From: Corynebacterium wankanglinii
GTDB taxonomy: Bacteria > Actinomycetota > Actinomycetes > Mycobacteriales > Mycobacteriaceae
Length of the DNA stretch: 64,000 bases
Assembly (NCBI GenBank): GCA_014490595.1
Contig: CP061031.1
Coordinates: 496,001 to 560,000 of the forward strand
Direction of reading: 5' to 3'
Position 1 is the first letter of the stretch. Every line of letters begins with the position of its first letter. Under the pieces are notes generated by a model. It saw only the letters and a program-made list of their open reading frames with translations, was not told the origin of the DNA and made no database searches. Shown piece by piece: positions 42,751 through 50,668 of this stretch. Both the position numbers and the translations under genes were made by a program.

Positions 42751-43236
42751 CTAGCCGCGCCAGACCAGGTCGTTGCCGTTCGGGTCCGCCGGCGGCTCGG
42801 GGTTGCTCGCGTAGGTGACGTACCAGACGAAGAAGAAGGCGACGAAGCTGATAAGCGCGCCGCGCACGTCCGCCGCCTGACTCAGTGCGGGCAGGAACAC
42901 GATCAGGCCGATGAGCAGCCACCAGCCGGGCTTGCGTTCTTCGATCTCGCGCGGGCTGAGCTGCTCTTTCGGTGTGACAATCGCCTTGGCAGGCGTGATG
43001 TTCAGCCCCACGCGCGGCATGAACATCCAGCACAAAAGGTAGGCGAAGATTCCGCCGCCGAACGCGAGCCCGAGGATGACAAACGCGATACGCACAGCCA
43101 CCGGATCAACCTTGTAGCGCTGGCCGAAGCCGACGCATACCCCGGCGATGACGGCGCGTCCGCCCGCGTCCTTCGGGATGCGGTGCGGGCGGGTGTCCCA
43201 CATGTGCTTGAGCGACGTCGAAGATCCTTGAGTCAT
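42751..43236 (-). CDS. Small PspC domain membrane protein
   Basis: The 161-residue protein has the PspC start (WDTRPHRIPKDAGGRAVIAGVCVGFG), a first helix (LAFGGGIFAYLLCWMFMPRV) and two further helices (about 100-140). It is a close paralogue of the N-terminal half of the PspC protein at 31526-32578, including ITPKEQL and the WWLL segment, but lacks the extracytoplasmic domain. ATG 43236 is seven bases after GATAAT (plus 43244-43249), so the longer in-frame starts are rejected in favour of a leaderless start. Upstream lies an array of inverted repeats. Confidence 0.8.
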   Translation of the reverse strand: MTQGSSTSLKHMWDTRPHRIPKDAGGRAVIAGVCVGFGQRYKVDPVAVRIAFVILGLAFGGGIFAYLLCWMFMPRVGLNITPAKAIVTPKEQLSPREIEERKPGWWLLIGLIVFLPALSQAADVRGALISFVAFFFVWYVTYASNPEPPADPNGNDLVWRG

Positions 43237-43289
43237 GCGCGCCATTATCCGCACATTCGGCGCTTGGCGCAGCCGGGGCAGCTCGATAG

Positions 43290-43381
43290 CTACTCGAAAG
43301 CTACTCGAAACCGAATGTTTCTAGGTTGAGCTGCGGAAACACGTCTACTCGAAAGCCTTTCGAGTAGAACCTTTCTAGTAG
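43290..43381. repeat. Inverted-repeat array of CTACTCGAAAG units
   Basis: Three forward copies of CTACTCGAAAG (43290-43300, 43301-43310 nearly complete, 43345-43355) face two inverted copies (43357-43367 exact, 43371-43381 with one change). The two central copies form a near-perfect 23-base palindrome. No T-tract follows on either strand, so it is not a standard terminator. It lies upstream of the PspC gene promoter. Confidence 0.7.
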
Positions 43382-43383
43382 AA

Positions 43384-43800
43384 CTACGCGTAGGCGAGGC
43401 GCCGGGAGCCGTCCACGTGCGGGTACAGCACCCAAGCCGCCGCGGCCGCCAGCACGCCCGCAACCCACGCGCCCACCGCGGGCCAGTGGGCCAGCGGGGC
43501 GAGCATGAACGCCAGCCACCACAGCATGAGCGGCAGCATCATGCCTATCGACGGCACCCGCGCCACGTTCTTCTCCTCCGCGAACGCCCGGAGCTGTTTG
43601 CGGTAGGGGTGCAGCAGCGTGACGGCGACGGCGCCAACGACGCACAGGATCGCCACAACCGCCTTGATGCCCAGCGGCGCCTGTGACACCATCACGCCGA
43701 TGGACCCGCCCACGCCGAGCGAACCCAGCGCTCGAACAGCGGTCGGGGTGGGGATCGGGGTGACGCGGCTTCGGGCCTCTGCTGCGCTGATCGGGATCAT
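43384..43800 (-). CDS. Hypothetical membrane protein
   Basis: The 138-residue protein has four predicted membrane helices in two pairs (about 26-42, 45-62, 86-103, 108-126), separated by a basic loop (HPYRKQLRAFAEEKN). The family is not recognised. ATG 43800 lies eight bases after TAACGT on the minus strand, so it may be leaderless. It is flanked on both sides by inverted-repeat arrays. Confidence 0.62.
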   Translation of the reverse strand: MIPISAAEARSRVTPIPTPTAVRALGSLGVGGSIGVMVSQAPLGIKAVVAILCVVGAVAVTLLHPYRKQLRAFAEEKNVARVPSIGMMLPLMLWWLAFMLAPLAHWPAVGAWVAGVLAAAAAWVLYPHVDGSRRLAYA

Positions 43801-43837
43801 GGCGGGGGACGTTACCAGGGCGCAGGGCGTTGAGACA

Positions 43838-43945
43838 GGATGCTTACTCGTTCCTGCTTACTTCTCAAGTGGTGCGTGGGGTGGTTTTGCCTTCCACTTG
43901 AGGGATAAGCGTCCTCGAGTAAGCGCCCTTTGTGCGTAAGTATGT
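43838..43945. repeat. GCTTACTC inverted-repeat array upstream of imuA'
   Basis: Left copies GGATGCTTACTCG (43838-43850) and CTGCTTACTTC face right copies GGATAAGCGTCC, GAGTAAGCGCCC and GCGTAAGTATG (to 43945). The centre holds CTCAAGTGG paired with CCACTTGAG. A second element with the same unit and a matching CTCGAGTGG centre lies at 55846-56005 after dnaE2. The right edge overlaps the LexA-like box of imuA'. Confidence 0.7.
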
Positions 43946-43949
43946 TCGA
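43934..43949. promoter_or_regulatory. LexA (SOS) box of imuA'-imuB
   Basis: GCGTAAGTATGTTCGA has a perfect right half-site (GTTCGA) and a weaker left half against the actinobacterial consensus TCGAAC-N4-GTTCGA (9 of 12). It lies 46 bases before the GTG start of imuA', in front of a -10 hexamer CATACT at 43982-43987. Confidence 0.6.
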
Positions 43950-43994
43950 CCAGGAACGTTGCCCGTGTCGGCCCTGGGGTGCATACTATCTGGC

Positions 43995-44747
43995 GTGAGT
44001 GGAACACCTATTCGAGCTGCGTCGACAGCGGCGGCGGACCTGGCGGTTGTGGATGAACCGCCAGCTCAGCAGTCGCGCGCCGACCAGATCGCCGAGCTGC
44101 GCGCCCGCATGGCCGCTCTCGGCGGGGAGGTTCCGCAACAGGTCGTCGAGGATGCGGAGACCCTCACTGTAGCGGGCGGGCTTTCGCTCGTGCTGCCGAA
44201 CGGCGGGCTCCCGCGGCGGGCCGTCACACATGTGAGCGACACCCCGGCGCTGATCGTAGAGATGATCGGCCAGGTGGTGCAGGCCGGCGGGCGCGCGGGC
44301 GTGGTGGGGTGGCCGGAGTTGTCGTACGCCGGCATCGGTACAGACGGTGACACAGACGCGCTGGAGCGGGTGGTGGCGGTGCCGGACGCGGGGCTGGACG
44401 ACCTGAGTGTGGCGGGCGTGCTCGCCGAGGGCCTCGATCTGGTTGTCCTGCGCACCCGCAGCCCGTTCCAACTCACCCCGGTGCGCGCCCGCCCCCTGCT
44501 TGCCCGGATCCGCAAAGGCCAGGCCGCGCTGGTGTGCGTGAACGTTCAAGTGCCCTCGCCGGCGCTGACCGTCACGGGCCAGCTCGCGCAATTCCACGGC
44601 ATCGGCCGGGGTGCCGGGCGCATCACCGGCATCGACTTCGACGTGCGTGCGGAGACGAAAGGGTACCGGCCTGCCAGCGCGAGGGTGACGCTTGGCGCTG
44701 TGGGTGCCGGAGGCGTCGAGAAGCGAAGGCTTAGGGCCGTCACATGA
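43995..44747 (+). CDS. imuA': ImuA'-type SOS mutagenesis protein
   Basis: The 250-residue RecA-like protein lies directly upstream of imuB and overlaps it by an ATGA, the actinobacterial mutasome arrangement. It has an N-terminal helix (RADQIAELRARMAAL), a core beginning VAGGLSLVLPNGGLPRRAVTHV where a P-loop would be but without Walker residues, and a basic C-terminus. GTG 43995 lies seven bases after CATACT and is probably leaderless; the longer upstream frame crosses the LexA box and is rejected. In mycobacteria ImuA' supports ImuB and DnaE2 in damage-induced mutagenesis. Confidence 0.82.
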   Translation: MSGTPIRAASTAAADLAVVDEPPAQQSRADQIAELRARMAALGGEVPQQVVEDAETLTVAGGLSLVLPNGGLPRRAVTHVSDTPALIVEMIGQVVQAGGRAGVVGWPELSYAGIGTDGDTDALERVVAVPDAGLDDLSVAGVLAEGLDLVVLRTRSPFQLTPVRARPLLARIRKGQAALVCVNVQVPSPALTVTGQLAQFHGIGRGAGRITGIDFDVRAETKGYRPASARVTLGAVGAGGVEKRRLRAVT

Positions 44748-46342
44748 GGGCCGCGGCGCTGTGGTTCCCGGACTGGCCGGTGCAGGCGGCGCGGCTGGAA
44801 TCGGGCGACGAGCTGCGCGAGCCGATCGCGATCGCGGCGCAGCACCGGGTGAAGGTGTGCTCGCACGCCGCGCGCCAGGTGGGCATCCGCCGGGGCATGC
44901 GCGTGCGCAACGCGCAGGCGGCCGCGCCCGAGCTGACGGTGATAGACGACAACCCGGACCGCGACGGGCGCATGTTCGCCTCGCTCGCAGCCAGCTTCGA
45001 CGAGGTCGCCGCCAGCGTGGAGGTGGTGCGCCCCGGGCTCGTGGTGGTGGACGTGGAGGCCGCCGGCCGCTTCCACGGCACCGAGGACAAAGCGCTCGAG
45101 ATGCTTATCGACGCAGCTTCGCGCCGCGGCATCGACACCCAGGTAGGTGCCGCCGACGAGATCGCCACCGCGCTGATCGCCGCGCGCGCCTCCCAGGTGG
45201 TCCCGCCGGGCGGGTCGGCAGCGTTTTTGGCCGCGCAGCCGCTGGGCGTGCTGGTGGCGGAGGAGGCGCTCGCCGCCGACATGGACACCGTCAAGGCTCT
45301 TGGCCAGCTGGGCATCTCCACCCTCGGGGAGCTGGCGAAACTGCCGCCGAACGCGGTGACCACCCGATTTGGCACGAAGGGGATGCGCATGCACCGCATT
45401 GCGTCCGCTGCGCCGGACCGCCGCGTCGCGCCCGAGCTGCCGGTGGAAGACCTGGCGGTGGCGATCACGCCCGAAGACCCCATCGAGCGCGTGGACGCCG
45501 CCGCGTTTGCCGCCCGCGCCCTGGCCGCCAGCCTGCACGAGCGGCTCAAAGCGACCGGCCGCAACTGCCTGCGCCTGAAAGTGGTGGCAGAACTCGGCGA
45601 CGGCACCCGAGTCGAGCGCGTCTGGCGCACCCGCGAGGCGCTCACCGAGGCGGCCACCGCGGACCGGGTGCGCTGGCAGCTCGACGGCTGGCTGACCTCC
45701 CTTCGCTCCGCTCAGGGAGGGCAGGACGGGCAGGACGGTCAGGACGGTCAGGGAGGCGCCATCACCAGTCTCATCCTCGAGCCGCTGGAATTCGCCGCGC
45801 CGGAGCCGGTCGGCGAGCTGTGGGCCGACGGCGCGTCCACGGACACCGCGCGGCGCGTGGTGGAGCGCGTGCAATCCCAGCTCGGCATCGACGCGGTGCT
45901 CCAACCGCGCCTCGTCGGCGGGCGGGGAGTGGCTGAGCGTGTGCAGATGGTGCCGTTTGGGGAGGAGCCGGAGGACGTCGATAGGCAATCGTGGCCCGGG
46001 GCGATCCTCGCACCCCTGCCCGCGCGCCTCGGCGGCGGCATCGACCACCCCGCCTCGCGCATCATGCTTATCGACGCCTCCGGTGCCCCCGTCATCGTCA
46101 CCGCCGAAGCCCTGCTCAACGCCGAACCGTACGGGCTGGCCTGGGGTGAAAAACGGTACCTGGTTACCGGGTGGGCCGGCCCCTGGCCCGTGGACGCGGA
46201 CTGGTGGACGCAAACCGACCTGCCCGCGGGCAGGGTGGCGCGCATGCAGGTCATCGGACGCGAGGGCGGGGAAGACGGTGACGCCACAGGGTGGCTGCTG
46301 GTGTGGAGCAGGCGCAGCTGGCGCGTGGAGGCGGTGTACTGA
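44744..46342 (+). CDS. imuB: ImuB, catalytically inactive Y-family polymerase-like protein
   Basis: The 532-residue protein starts RAAALWFPDWPVQAA, the ImuB-type N-terminus in which the Y-family metal-binding Asp-x-Asp is lost; the second catalytic site is also replaced (VVVDVEAAGRFHG). ImuB links DnaE2 to the beta clamp through a C-terminal clamp motif. The middle holds helix-hairpin-helix elements (TLGELAKLPPNAVTTRFG) and a tandem Gly-Gln-Asp repeat of four units (about residue 325-336). Three dispersed motif copies fall in this one gene (45102-45112, 45976-45986, 46066-46076). Confidence 0.9.
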   Translation: MRAAALWFPDWPVQAARLESGDELREPIAIAAQHRVKVCSHAARQVGIRRGMRVRNAQAAAPELTVIDDNPDRDGRMFASLAASFDEVAASVEVVRPGLVVVDVEAAGRFHGTEDKALEMLIDAASRRGIDTQVGAADEIATALIAARASQVVPPGGSAAFLAAQPLGVLVAEEALAADMDTVKALGQLGISTLGELAKLPPNAVTTRFGTKGMRMHRIASAAPDRRVAPELPVEDLAVAITPEDPIERVDAAAFAARALAASLHERLKATGRNCLRLKVVAELGDGTRVERVWRTREALTEAATADRVRWQLDGWLTSLRSAQGGQDGQDGQDGQGGAITSLILEPLEFAAPEPVGELWADGASTDTARRVVERVQSQLGIDAVLQPRLVGGRGVAERVQMVPFGEEPEDVDRQSWPGAILAPLPARLGGGIDHPASRIMLIDASGAPVIVTAEALLNAEPYGLAWGEKRYLVTGWAGPWPVDADWWTQTDLPAGRVARMQVIGREGGEDGDATGWLLVWSRRSWRVEAVY

Positions 46343-46930
46343 CTACTTCTGCACGATATCCACGACAACGCGCGTGGGATCTTTGAGCACCTGCACGGAG
46401 TAGGGCAGCTCCGAACGCAGGCCCACCACGATCTGGCTGCGGCCCTCGTAGGTGCCGGCGCTGATCACGTCGATGACGTTGCCGGTATCACCCGCCATGG
46501 TGACCGGGACGGTGTTGTCCTTGCCCAACTCGAAGGGGTACACGGTGCCGTCGACGTTGATGTTGAGGAACGAGTTGCCCGCCACCTGCAGCGGCTGGCC
46601 CACGGTCTCCTGCATGGGGGTGGAGGTGTAATCCACGAACCAGCCGGGCTCGCCCTCGCCTTCCAGGTCGACCACTACCCGGTCGAAACCCTCGTGGGCT
46701 CCCACGCGCACCCCGACTACGGCCAGCTGCGCCGGCTCCGACGGGCGTTGCGTCTTCGGGGCCGGGTCCGCGGTGCCGAGTGGCTGCACCTTCGTGGAGG
46801 GTGACGCTAGGCTGCCCGACAGCGTTTCTCCGGGCCCGCTGCTGGGGACGCCGCAGGCGCCGCACGCGACTGCCGCCGCCATGCACGCGCCCGCGAACGC
46901 CGCGCGGGGGGAACCGGAATTTTTCAGCAC
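46343..46930 (-). CDS. AMIN-like domain lipoprotein
   Basis: The 195-residue protein has a lipoprotein signal (AAAVACGAC, with two cysteine candidates at about 23 and 26), a Ser/Pro/Gly-rich linker, and a beta-rich C-terminal domain of about 125 residues (VGAHEGFDRVVVDLEGEGEP, ISAGTYEGRSQIVVGLR, DPTRVVVDIVQK) resembling AMIN-like domains that bind cell-wall components. The GTG start at 46930 is preceded by TACGGT six bases away. It ends at the imuB stop, transcribed against it. Confidence 0.75.
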   Translation of the reverse strand: MLKNSGSPRAAFAGACMAAAVACGACGVPSSGPGETLSGSLASPSTKVQPLGTADPAPKTQRPSEPAQLAVVGVRVGAHEGFDRVVVDLEGEGEPGWFVDYTSTPMQETVGQPLQVAGNSFLNINVDGTVYPFELGKDNTVPVTMAGDTGNVIDVISAGTYEGRSQIVVGLRSELPYSVQVLKDPTRVVVDIVQK

Positions 46931-47068
46931 TCCGCCACCGTAGCCAGCGGCGCGGAGAGATCAAAAAGAATCTGGCCCAAAAAGAAAATGGTTACATAAC
47001 CGTTATATCTTGGAGCGTTGTCCAAGAGGGAAATTACAGGTTAGGGCACACTTAGCTATGGTGGTGCC

Positions 47069-47956
47069 ATGCGAGAACTGCCCTGCTCCGATGTCGAGGT
47101 CGAGCCGTTGCCGGGAACCGCGAAGCCCGGCTCCGTGTACGTGCTTTTCGAGTGGCCGGAGGCCTGGCCCCGCGACGTCATGGGCGACGCCGCGCTCGGT
47201 GGGGAACTCACCGACCAGCTCGCGCCGATGCTCGATGAGCACGACGCCACGCTGCTGCTGATCCGCCATCCAACGCGCGAGGGGCGCAACATCAGCGACC
47301 ACCACCTCTACCTCGTCTTCGCGGACGAAGGCGTCACAGAGGTCATGCACGTGGACGGCCCAGAGGCCCTCCTGGATCTGGACCTGTCGGGGCCGGGCCG
47401 CAACGGGGCCGTTAAGCGCGATCGCCCCTTGCTGCTCATCTGCACCCACGCCAAGCGCGACAAGTGCTGCGCGGTGAAGGGGCGCCCGCTGGTCAACGCC
47501 CTGCACGAGCGCCACCCGTTCGGACCAGGCAACGACATTGTGTGGGAAACCTCCCACATCAAGGGCCACCGGTTTGCGCCGACCATGCTGCTTATGCCGT
47601 GGGCCTACAGCTTCGGACGCATGAACGTGGAAGCCACTGAGGCCATGCTGGCCGCCGCGGGGGATGGGCTTTACTTCGTGCCCGGCAATCGCGGGCGCGG
47701 CACTCTGGCCCCGATTGAGCAGGTGGCGGAACTTGCCGTGGCCGTCGAGGTGCCAGGAGCGCACTACGGGCAGTTCGCTGTCGCTGCGGGGGCGGGCGAG
47801 TCTGTGGCTGTCACGGATACCGCATCCGGTGAGGTGTTCGACGTGCAGCTGGAGCAGCGCACCGTCTTTGGGGTGGTGGACTCGTGTGGGAAGGCGCCCA
47901 AGGAAGGCGCGGCCTGGGTTGCGGTATCCGTCACGTCTGCGGGTCCGGGGGCATAA
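47069..47956 (+). CDS. Sucrase/ferredoxin-like family protein
   Basis: The 295-residue soluble protein has a thioredoxin-like ferredoxin core with Cys motif ICTHAKRDKCCAVKGRPL (about residues 129-146) and conserved WETSHIKGHRFAPTMLLMPWAYSFGRM, typical of the Suc_Fer-like family; these are predicted [2Fe-2S] proteins of unknown physiological role. ATG 47069 is preceded by TATGGT six bases away. The 138-base upstream gap is AT-rich and holds two short palindromes, GGTTACATAACC (46989-47000) and CTTGGA-N6-TCCAAG (47009-47026), that could be operator sites. Confidence 0.82.
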   Translation: MRELPCSDVEVEPLPGTAKPGSVYVLFEWPEAWPRDVMGDAALGGELTDQLAPMLDEHDATLLLIRHPTREGRNISDHHLYLVFADEGVTEVMHVDGPEALLDLDLSGPGRNGAVKRDRPLLLICTHAKRDKCCAVKGRPLVNALHERHPFGPGNDIVWETSHIKGHRFAPTMLLMPWAYSFGRMNVEATEAMLAAAGDGLYFVPGNRGRGTLAPIEQVAELAVAVEVPGAHYGQFAVAAGAGESVAVTDTASGEVFDVQLEQRTVFGVVDSCGKAPKEGAAWVAVSVTSAGPGA

Positions 47957-48023
47957 GTACTACCGCGGTGTTGGAGGTCCCGTCCGCGGCGGTCTCCCCG
48001 CAGATCCGGCGGCGCCGTCGCGG

Positions 48024-48156
48024 GCGGTATAGCGGCGAATCCCGCCTGCTATACCGCATCGCCGCAATTGGAAACGGTTATCAATTTCACCTGGGAAAAC
48101 GCTGGCGGCGTGACAGGGTGGTATAGCAGCGCCCGCCCGGTCGCTATACCGCCCTG
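48024..48156. repeat. Pair of GGTATAGC hairpins between convergent genes
   Basis: The first hairpin pairs GCGGTATAGC (48024-48033) with GCTATACCGC (48048-48057). The second pairs CAGGGTGGTATAGC (48114-48127) with GCTATACCGCCCTG (48143-48156) with one mismatch. They share the GGTATAGC arm and are separated by about 56 bases. No T-tract follows either stem. The placement between convergent stops resembles a BIME/REP-type element. Confidence 0.75.
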
Positions 48157-48165
48157 TGCGAGGGG

Positions 48166-48936
48166 CTACAGGTACTCGCGCAAGACCTCCGACACGGAGC
48201 CGATGACGTGGTCCGTGGCTCCCCGCACCTCGTCCGGGGAGTGGTGGAAGCTGTGGGACACGTCCGCGATGGCGTGCATGGGCAGGTCGTTCCAGGAATC
48301 GCCGAATGTGTAGAGCTGGATGGACTGGCGGGGGATGCGGAGCTCGTCGAGAAGCTGCGCGATGCCGACGCCCTTCGAACGGCCCGGCGCCATGAGGTCG
48401 ATGTAATCCTGGTTCTGGGCGACCTCGACGCTGCCGAGCGCCTGCGCCCACTCGACGACCTCCGCGCGCAGGCGCGAGCGGCCCGGAACCCAGATGGGGA
48501 TGACGGCGAAGCGGTGGTCGGGGATGTCCGCAAGCGTCATCGGGGTGAAGTGGGCGGTGAAGTCGTGGGAGGCACCCGTGGTGTTGGAGAAGACGCCGTC
48601 GACATGGCCGAGAGTGGTGCCGAAGATGGCCAAGCCGTTTCGCTGGCCGAACTGGTCCAGCGCCTGGCGGATGATGTCGCCTGCGACCTCGTGGCCGAAG
48701 ATGAGCTCGGTGTTCGCACCGTCGGTGGCGGACCCGCCATTGGACAGCACCTGGTAGTCAAACTTGAGCGGGCTGCCGGCCATGCCGTGGGCGAGTGCCG
48801 TGCGGGAGCGGCCGGTGGCAGAAATGGCAAGATGCCCGGCTTTGCGCCAGGCATCTATCGCCGCGACGTCCTTCGGGTCGAACCCGTGGGGCGGGTGGTG
48901 GAGTGTTCCGTCGAAATCGAACGCCGCTACCTTCAT
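48166..48936 (-). CDS. HAD superfamily hydrolase (Cof-like)
   Basis: The 256-residue phosphatase has the HAD nucleophile motif DFDGT (Asp7, Asp9), motif II SATGRSR, a cap domain insertion (about 80-185) as in Cof-type subclass IIB enzymes, and motif IV FGDSWNDLPMHAIA. It lies five bases after metI and is probably the last gene of the methionine transporter operon. The substrate is unknown; Cof-type enzymes usually act on sugar phosphates or cofactors. Confidence 0.85.
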   Translation of the reverse strand: MKVAAFDFDGTLHHPPHGFDPKDVAAIDAWRKAGHLAISATGRSRTALAHGMAGSPLKFDYQVLSNGGSATDGANTELIFGHEVAGDIIRQALDQFGQRNGLAIFGTTLGHVDGVFSNTTGASHDFTAHFTPMTLADIPDHRFAVIPIWVPGRSRLRAEVVEWAQALGSVEVAQNQDYIDLMAPGRSKGVGIAQLLDELRIPRQSIQLYTFGDSWNDLPMHAIADVSHSFHHSPDEVRGATDHVIGSVSEVLREYL

Positions 48937-48941
48937 GCGAC

Positions 48942-49643
48942 CTATCGTCGCATAACTTTCTTCGACAGCCAGTTGCCCAGGAACTGCGCCAGCTGCACGA
49001 TGACCACGATGACCAGCACCGCAGCCCAGGTGACCTGGGGCTCGAAGGCGCGGTAGCCGTAGACGATGGCGAAGTCACCAACGCCGCCGCCGCCGATGTA
49101 GCCGGCCATGGCGGACATGTCGATCACGGCGATGAAGATGAAAGTGTAGCCCAGGATGAGCGGGCCAAGCGCCTCCGGCAGGATCACTGAGGAGATGATC
49201 TTCCACGGGCTCGCACCCATGGAGCGCGCTGCCTCGATCACGCCTGGGTCGATGGCCACGAGGTTCTGCTCCACGATGCGGGCCACGGTGAAGGTGGCGG
49301 AGAAGCACATCACGAACGTCGCTGCCCCGCGGCCGATGGTGGTTCCCACCACCTGCAGGGTCAGCGGGTAGAGCATCGCGATCATGATGATGAACGGGAT
49401 GGGGCGGAAGAAGTTCACCGCCACGTTGATGATGGTGTAGACCGCCTTGTTCTGCAGAATGCCGCCTGGGCGGGTGGTGTAGAGGAAGATGCCCAGGAGC
49501 AGGCCGAAGAAGCCGCCGATGACCATGGTGATGGCCACCATCCACATGGTGTCGCCGATGGCCTCGAGGAAGGTGGGGCCGAGGGTGTCCCAGTTGGGCT
49601 CTGCGAGGATGTACTCGGTTACGCCTGAAGTCGTCGGGTTCAT
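48942..49643 (-). CDS. metI: Methionine ABC transporter permease MetI
   Basis: The 233-residue permease has five to six membrane helices and the MetI-type EAA loop (AIDPGVIEAARSMGASPWKIISSVILPEA). It starts at ATG 49643, overlapping the metN stop. The dimeric permease works with two MetN ATPases and the MetQ lipoproteins encoded just upstream. Conserved VNFFRPIPFIIMIAML and GYIGGGGVGDFAI are typical. Confidence 0.93.
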   Translation of the reverse strand: MNPTTSGVTEYILAEPNWDTLGPTFLEAIGDTMWMVAITMVIGGFFGLLLGIFLYTTRPGGILQNKAVYTIINVAVNFFRPIPFIIMIAMLYPLTLQVVGTTIGRGAATFVMCFSATFTVARIVEQNLVAIDPGVIEAARSMGASPWKIISSVILPEALGPLILGYTFIFIAVIDMSAMAGYIGGGGVGDFAIVYGYRAFEPQVTWAAVLVIVVIVQLAQFLGNWLSKKVMRR

Positions 49644-50668
49644 CGGGTGATCTCCTCAATCTCGGTGTTTCGCTGCAGCGTGGACACAAACTCGTTGATG
49701 GCGTCGTTGTCGCCGTTGAGGCGGACTGTCATTTTGCCGAAGGAGCGCTCCTGCAACGTGGCGATACCGGCGTGCACAGGCTCAACCACCACGCCGCGTT
49801 TGCGGGCTTGCTCGGCGGCGCCGAAGAAACCGGAATCCTCCGACAGGTCCACGGTGAACAGGCGACCGGGCTTGGCCAGCAATTCGCGCGCCTCCACCTC
49901 GTCCGGGCGGTTGCGCAGGCTGGTGGCGGCGAAGCGCTGGGCCACGGCGGTCTGCGGGTTGGCAAACACGTCGTAGACGCTGCCGTACTCCACCACGCGG
50001 CCGTTTTCCATCACCGCGACCTTGTCGGCGATGGAGCGGATGACGTCCATCTCGTGCGTGATCACCACGATGGTGATGCCGAGCTCCTCGTTCACCCGGC
50101 GCAGCACGCTGAGGACCTCTTGGGTGGTTTCGGGGTCGAGGGCGGACGTGGCTTCGTCGGCAAGCAGCAGCGACGGGTTGGTGGCCAGCGCACGGGCGAT
50201 GCCCACGCGCTGCTTCTGGCCGCCGGAGAGCTGCTCCGGGTAGTTCTGCCCGCGCTCGCCCAAACCGACGAAGTCCAATAGCTCGGCTACGCGGCGCTGG
50301 CGCTCCTTTTTGTCCATGCCGGCGAGCTTGAGCGGGTACTCGATGTTGCCGGCGGCGGTGCGCGAGGAGAAGAGGTTGAACTGCTGGAAGATCATGCCGA
50401 CGTTGCGGCGGATCTCCCGCAGCTTGCGCTCGGGCATGCCGACCACGTCGGTGCCGTCGAGGAGCAGCTGCCCGCTGGTGGGCATGTCAAGGCCGTTGAT
50501 GAGGCGGACAAGCGTGGACTTGCCGGCACCCGAATAGCCGATCACGCCGAGGATCTCGCCCGGTTCGACGGTCAGCGTGACGTCGTCGACGGCTTTGACC
50601 TCGCGGTCTTTGGTCTTGAAGACCTTGGATACGTTCCGGAACTCAATCCGGGTGCCGGTGTTGGCCAT
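49640..50668 (-). CDS. metN: Methionine ABC transporter ATPase MetN
   Basis: The 342-residue ATPase has Walker A GYSGAGKS (44-51), Q-loop MIFQQFNLF, signature LSGGQKQR, Walker B LLLADEATSALD and the THEMDVI switch. A C-terminal NIL domain (about 265-342) is the regulatory methionine-binding domain that mediates transinhibition. ATG 50668 adjoins the metQ1 stop; the stop overlaps metI. Confidence 0.95.
   Translation of the reverse strand: MANTGTRIEFRNVSKVFKTKDREVKAVDDVTLTVEPGEILGVIGYSGAGKSTLVRLINGLDMPTSGQLLLDGTDVVGMPERKLREIRRNVGMIFQQFNLFSSRTAAGNIEYPLKLAGMDKKERQRRVAELLDFVGLGERGQNYPEQLSGGQKQRVGIARALATNPSLLLADEATSALDPETTQEVLSVLRRVNEELGITIVVITHEMDVIRSIADKVAVMENGRVVEYGSVYDVFANPQTAVAQRFAATSLRNRPDEVEARELLAKPGRLFTVDLSEDSGFFGAAEQARKRGVVVEPVHAGIATLQERSFGKMTVRLNGDNDAINEFVSTLQRNTEIEEITR

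Noticed and set aside
43345..43367. LexA box in the CTACTCGAAAG palindrome
   Set aside because: It contains TCGAA and TTCGA, but the spacing is one base off the 16-base SOS box and the sequence is better explained as part of the repeat array.
47957..48165. CRISPR array
   Set aside because: The repeated GGTATAGC arms are inverted pairs, only two units, and there are no equal-length spacers or cas genes.
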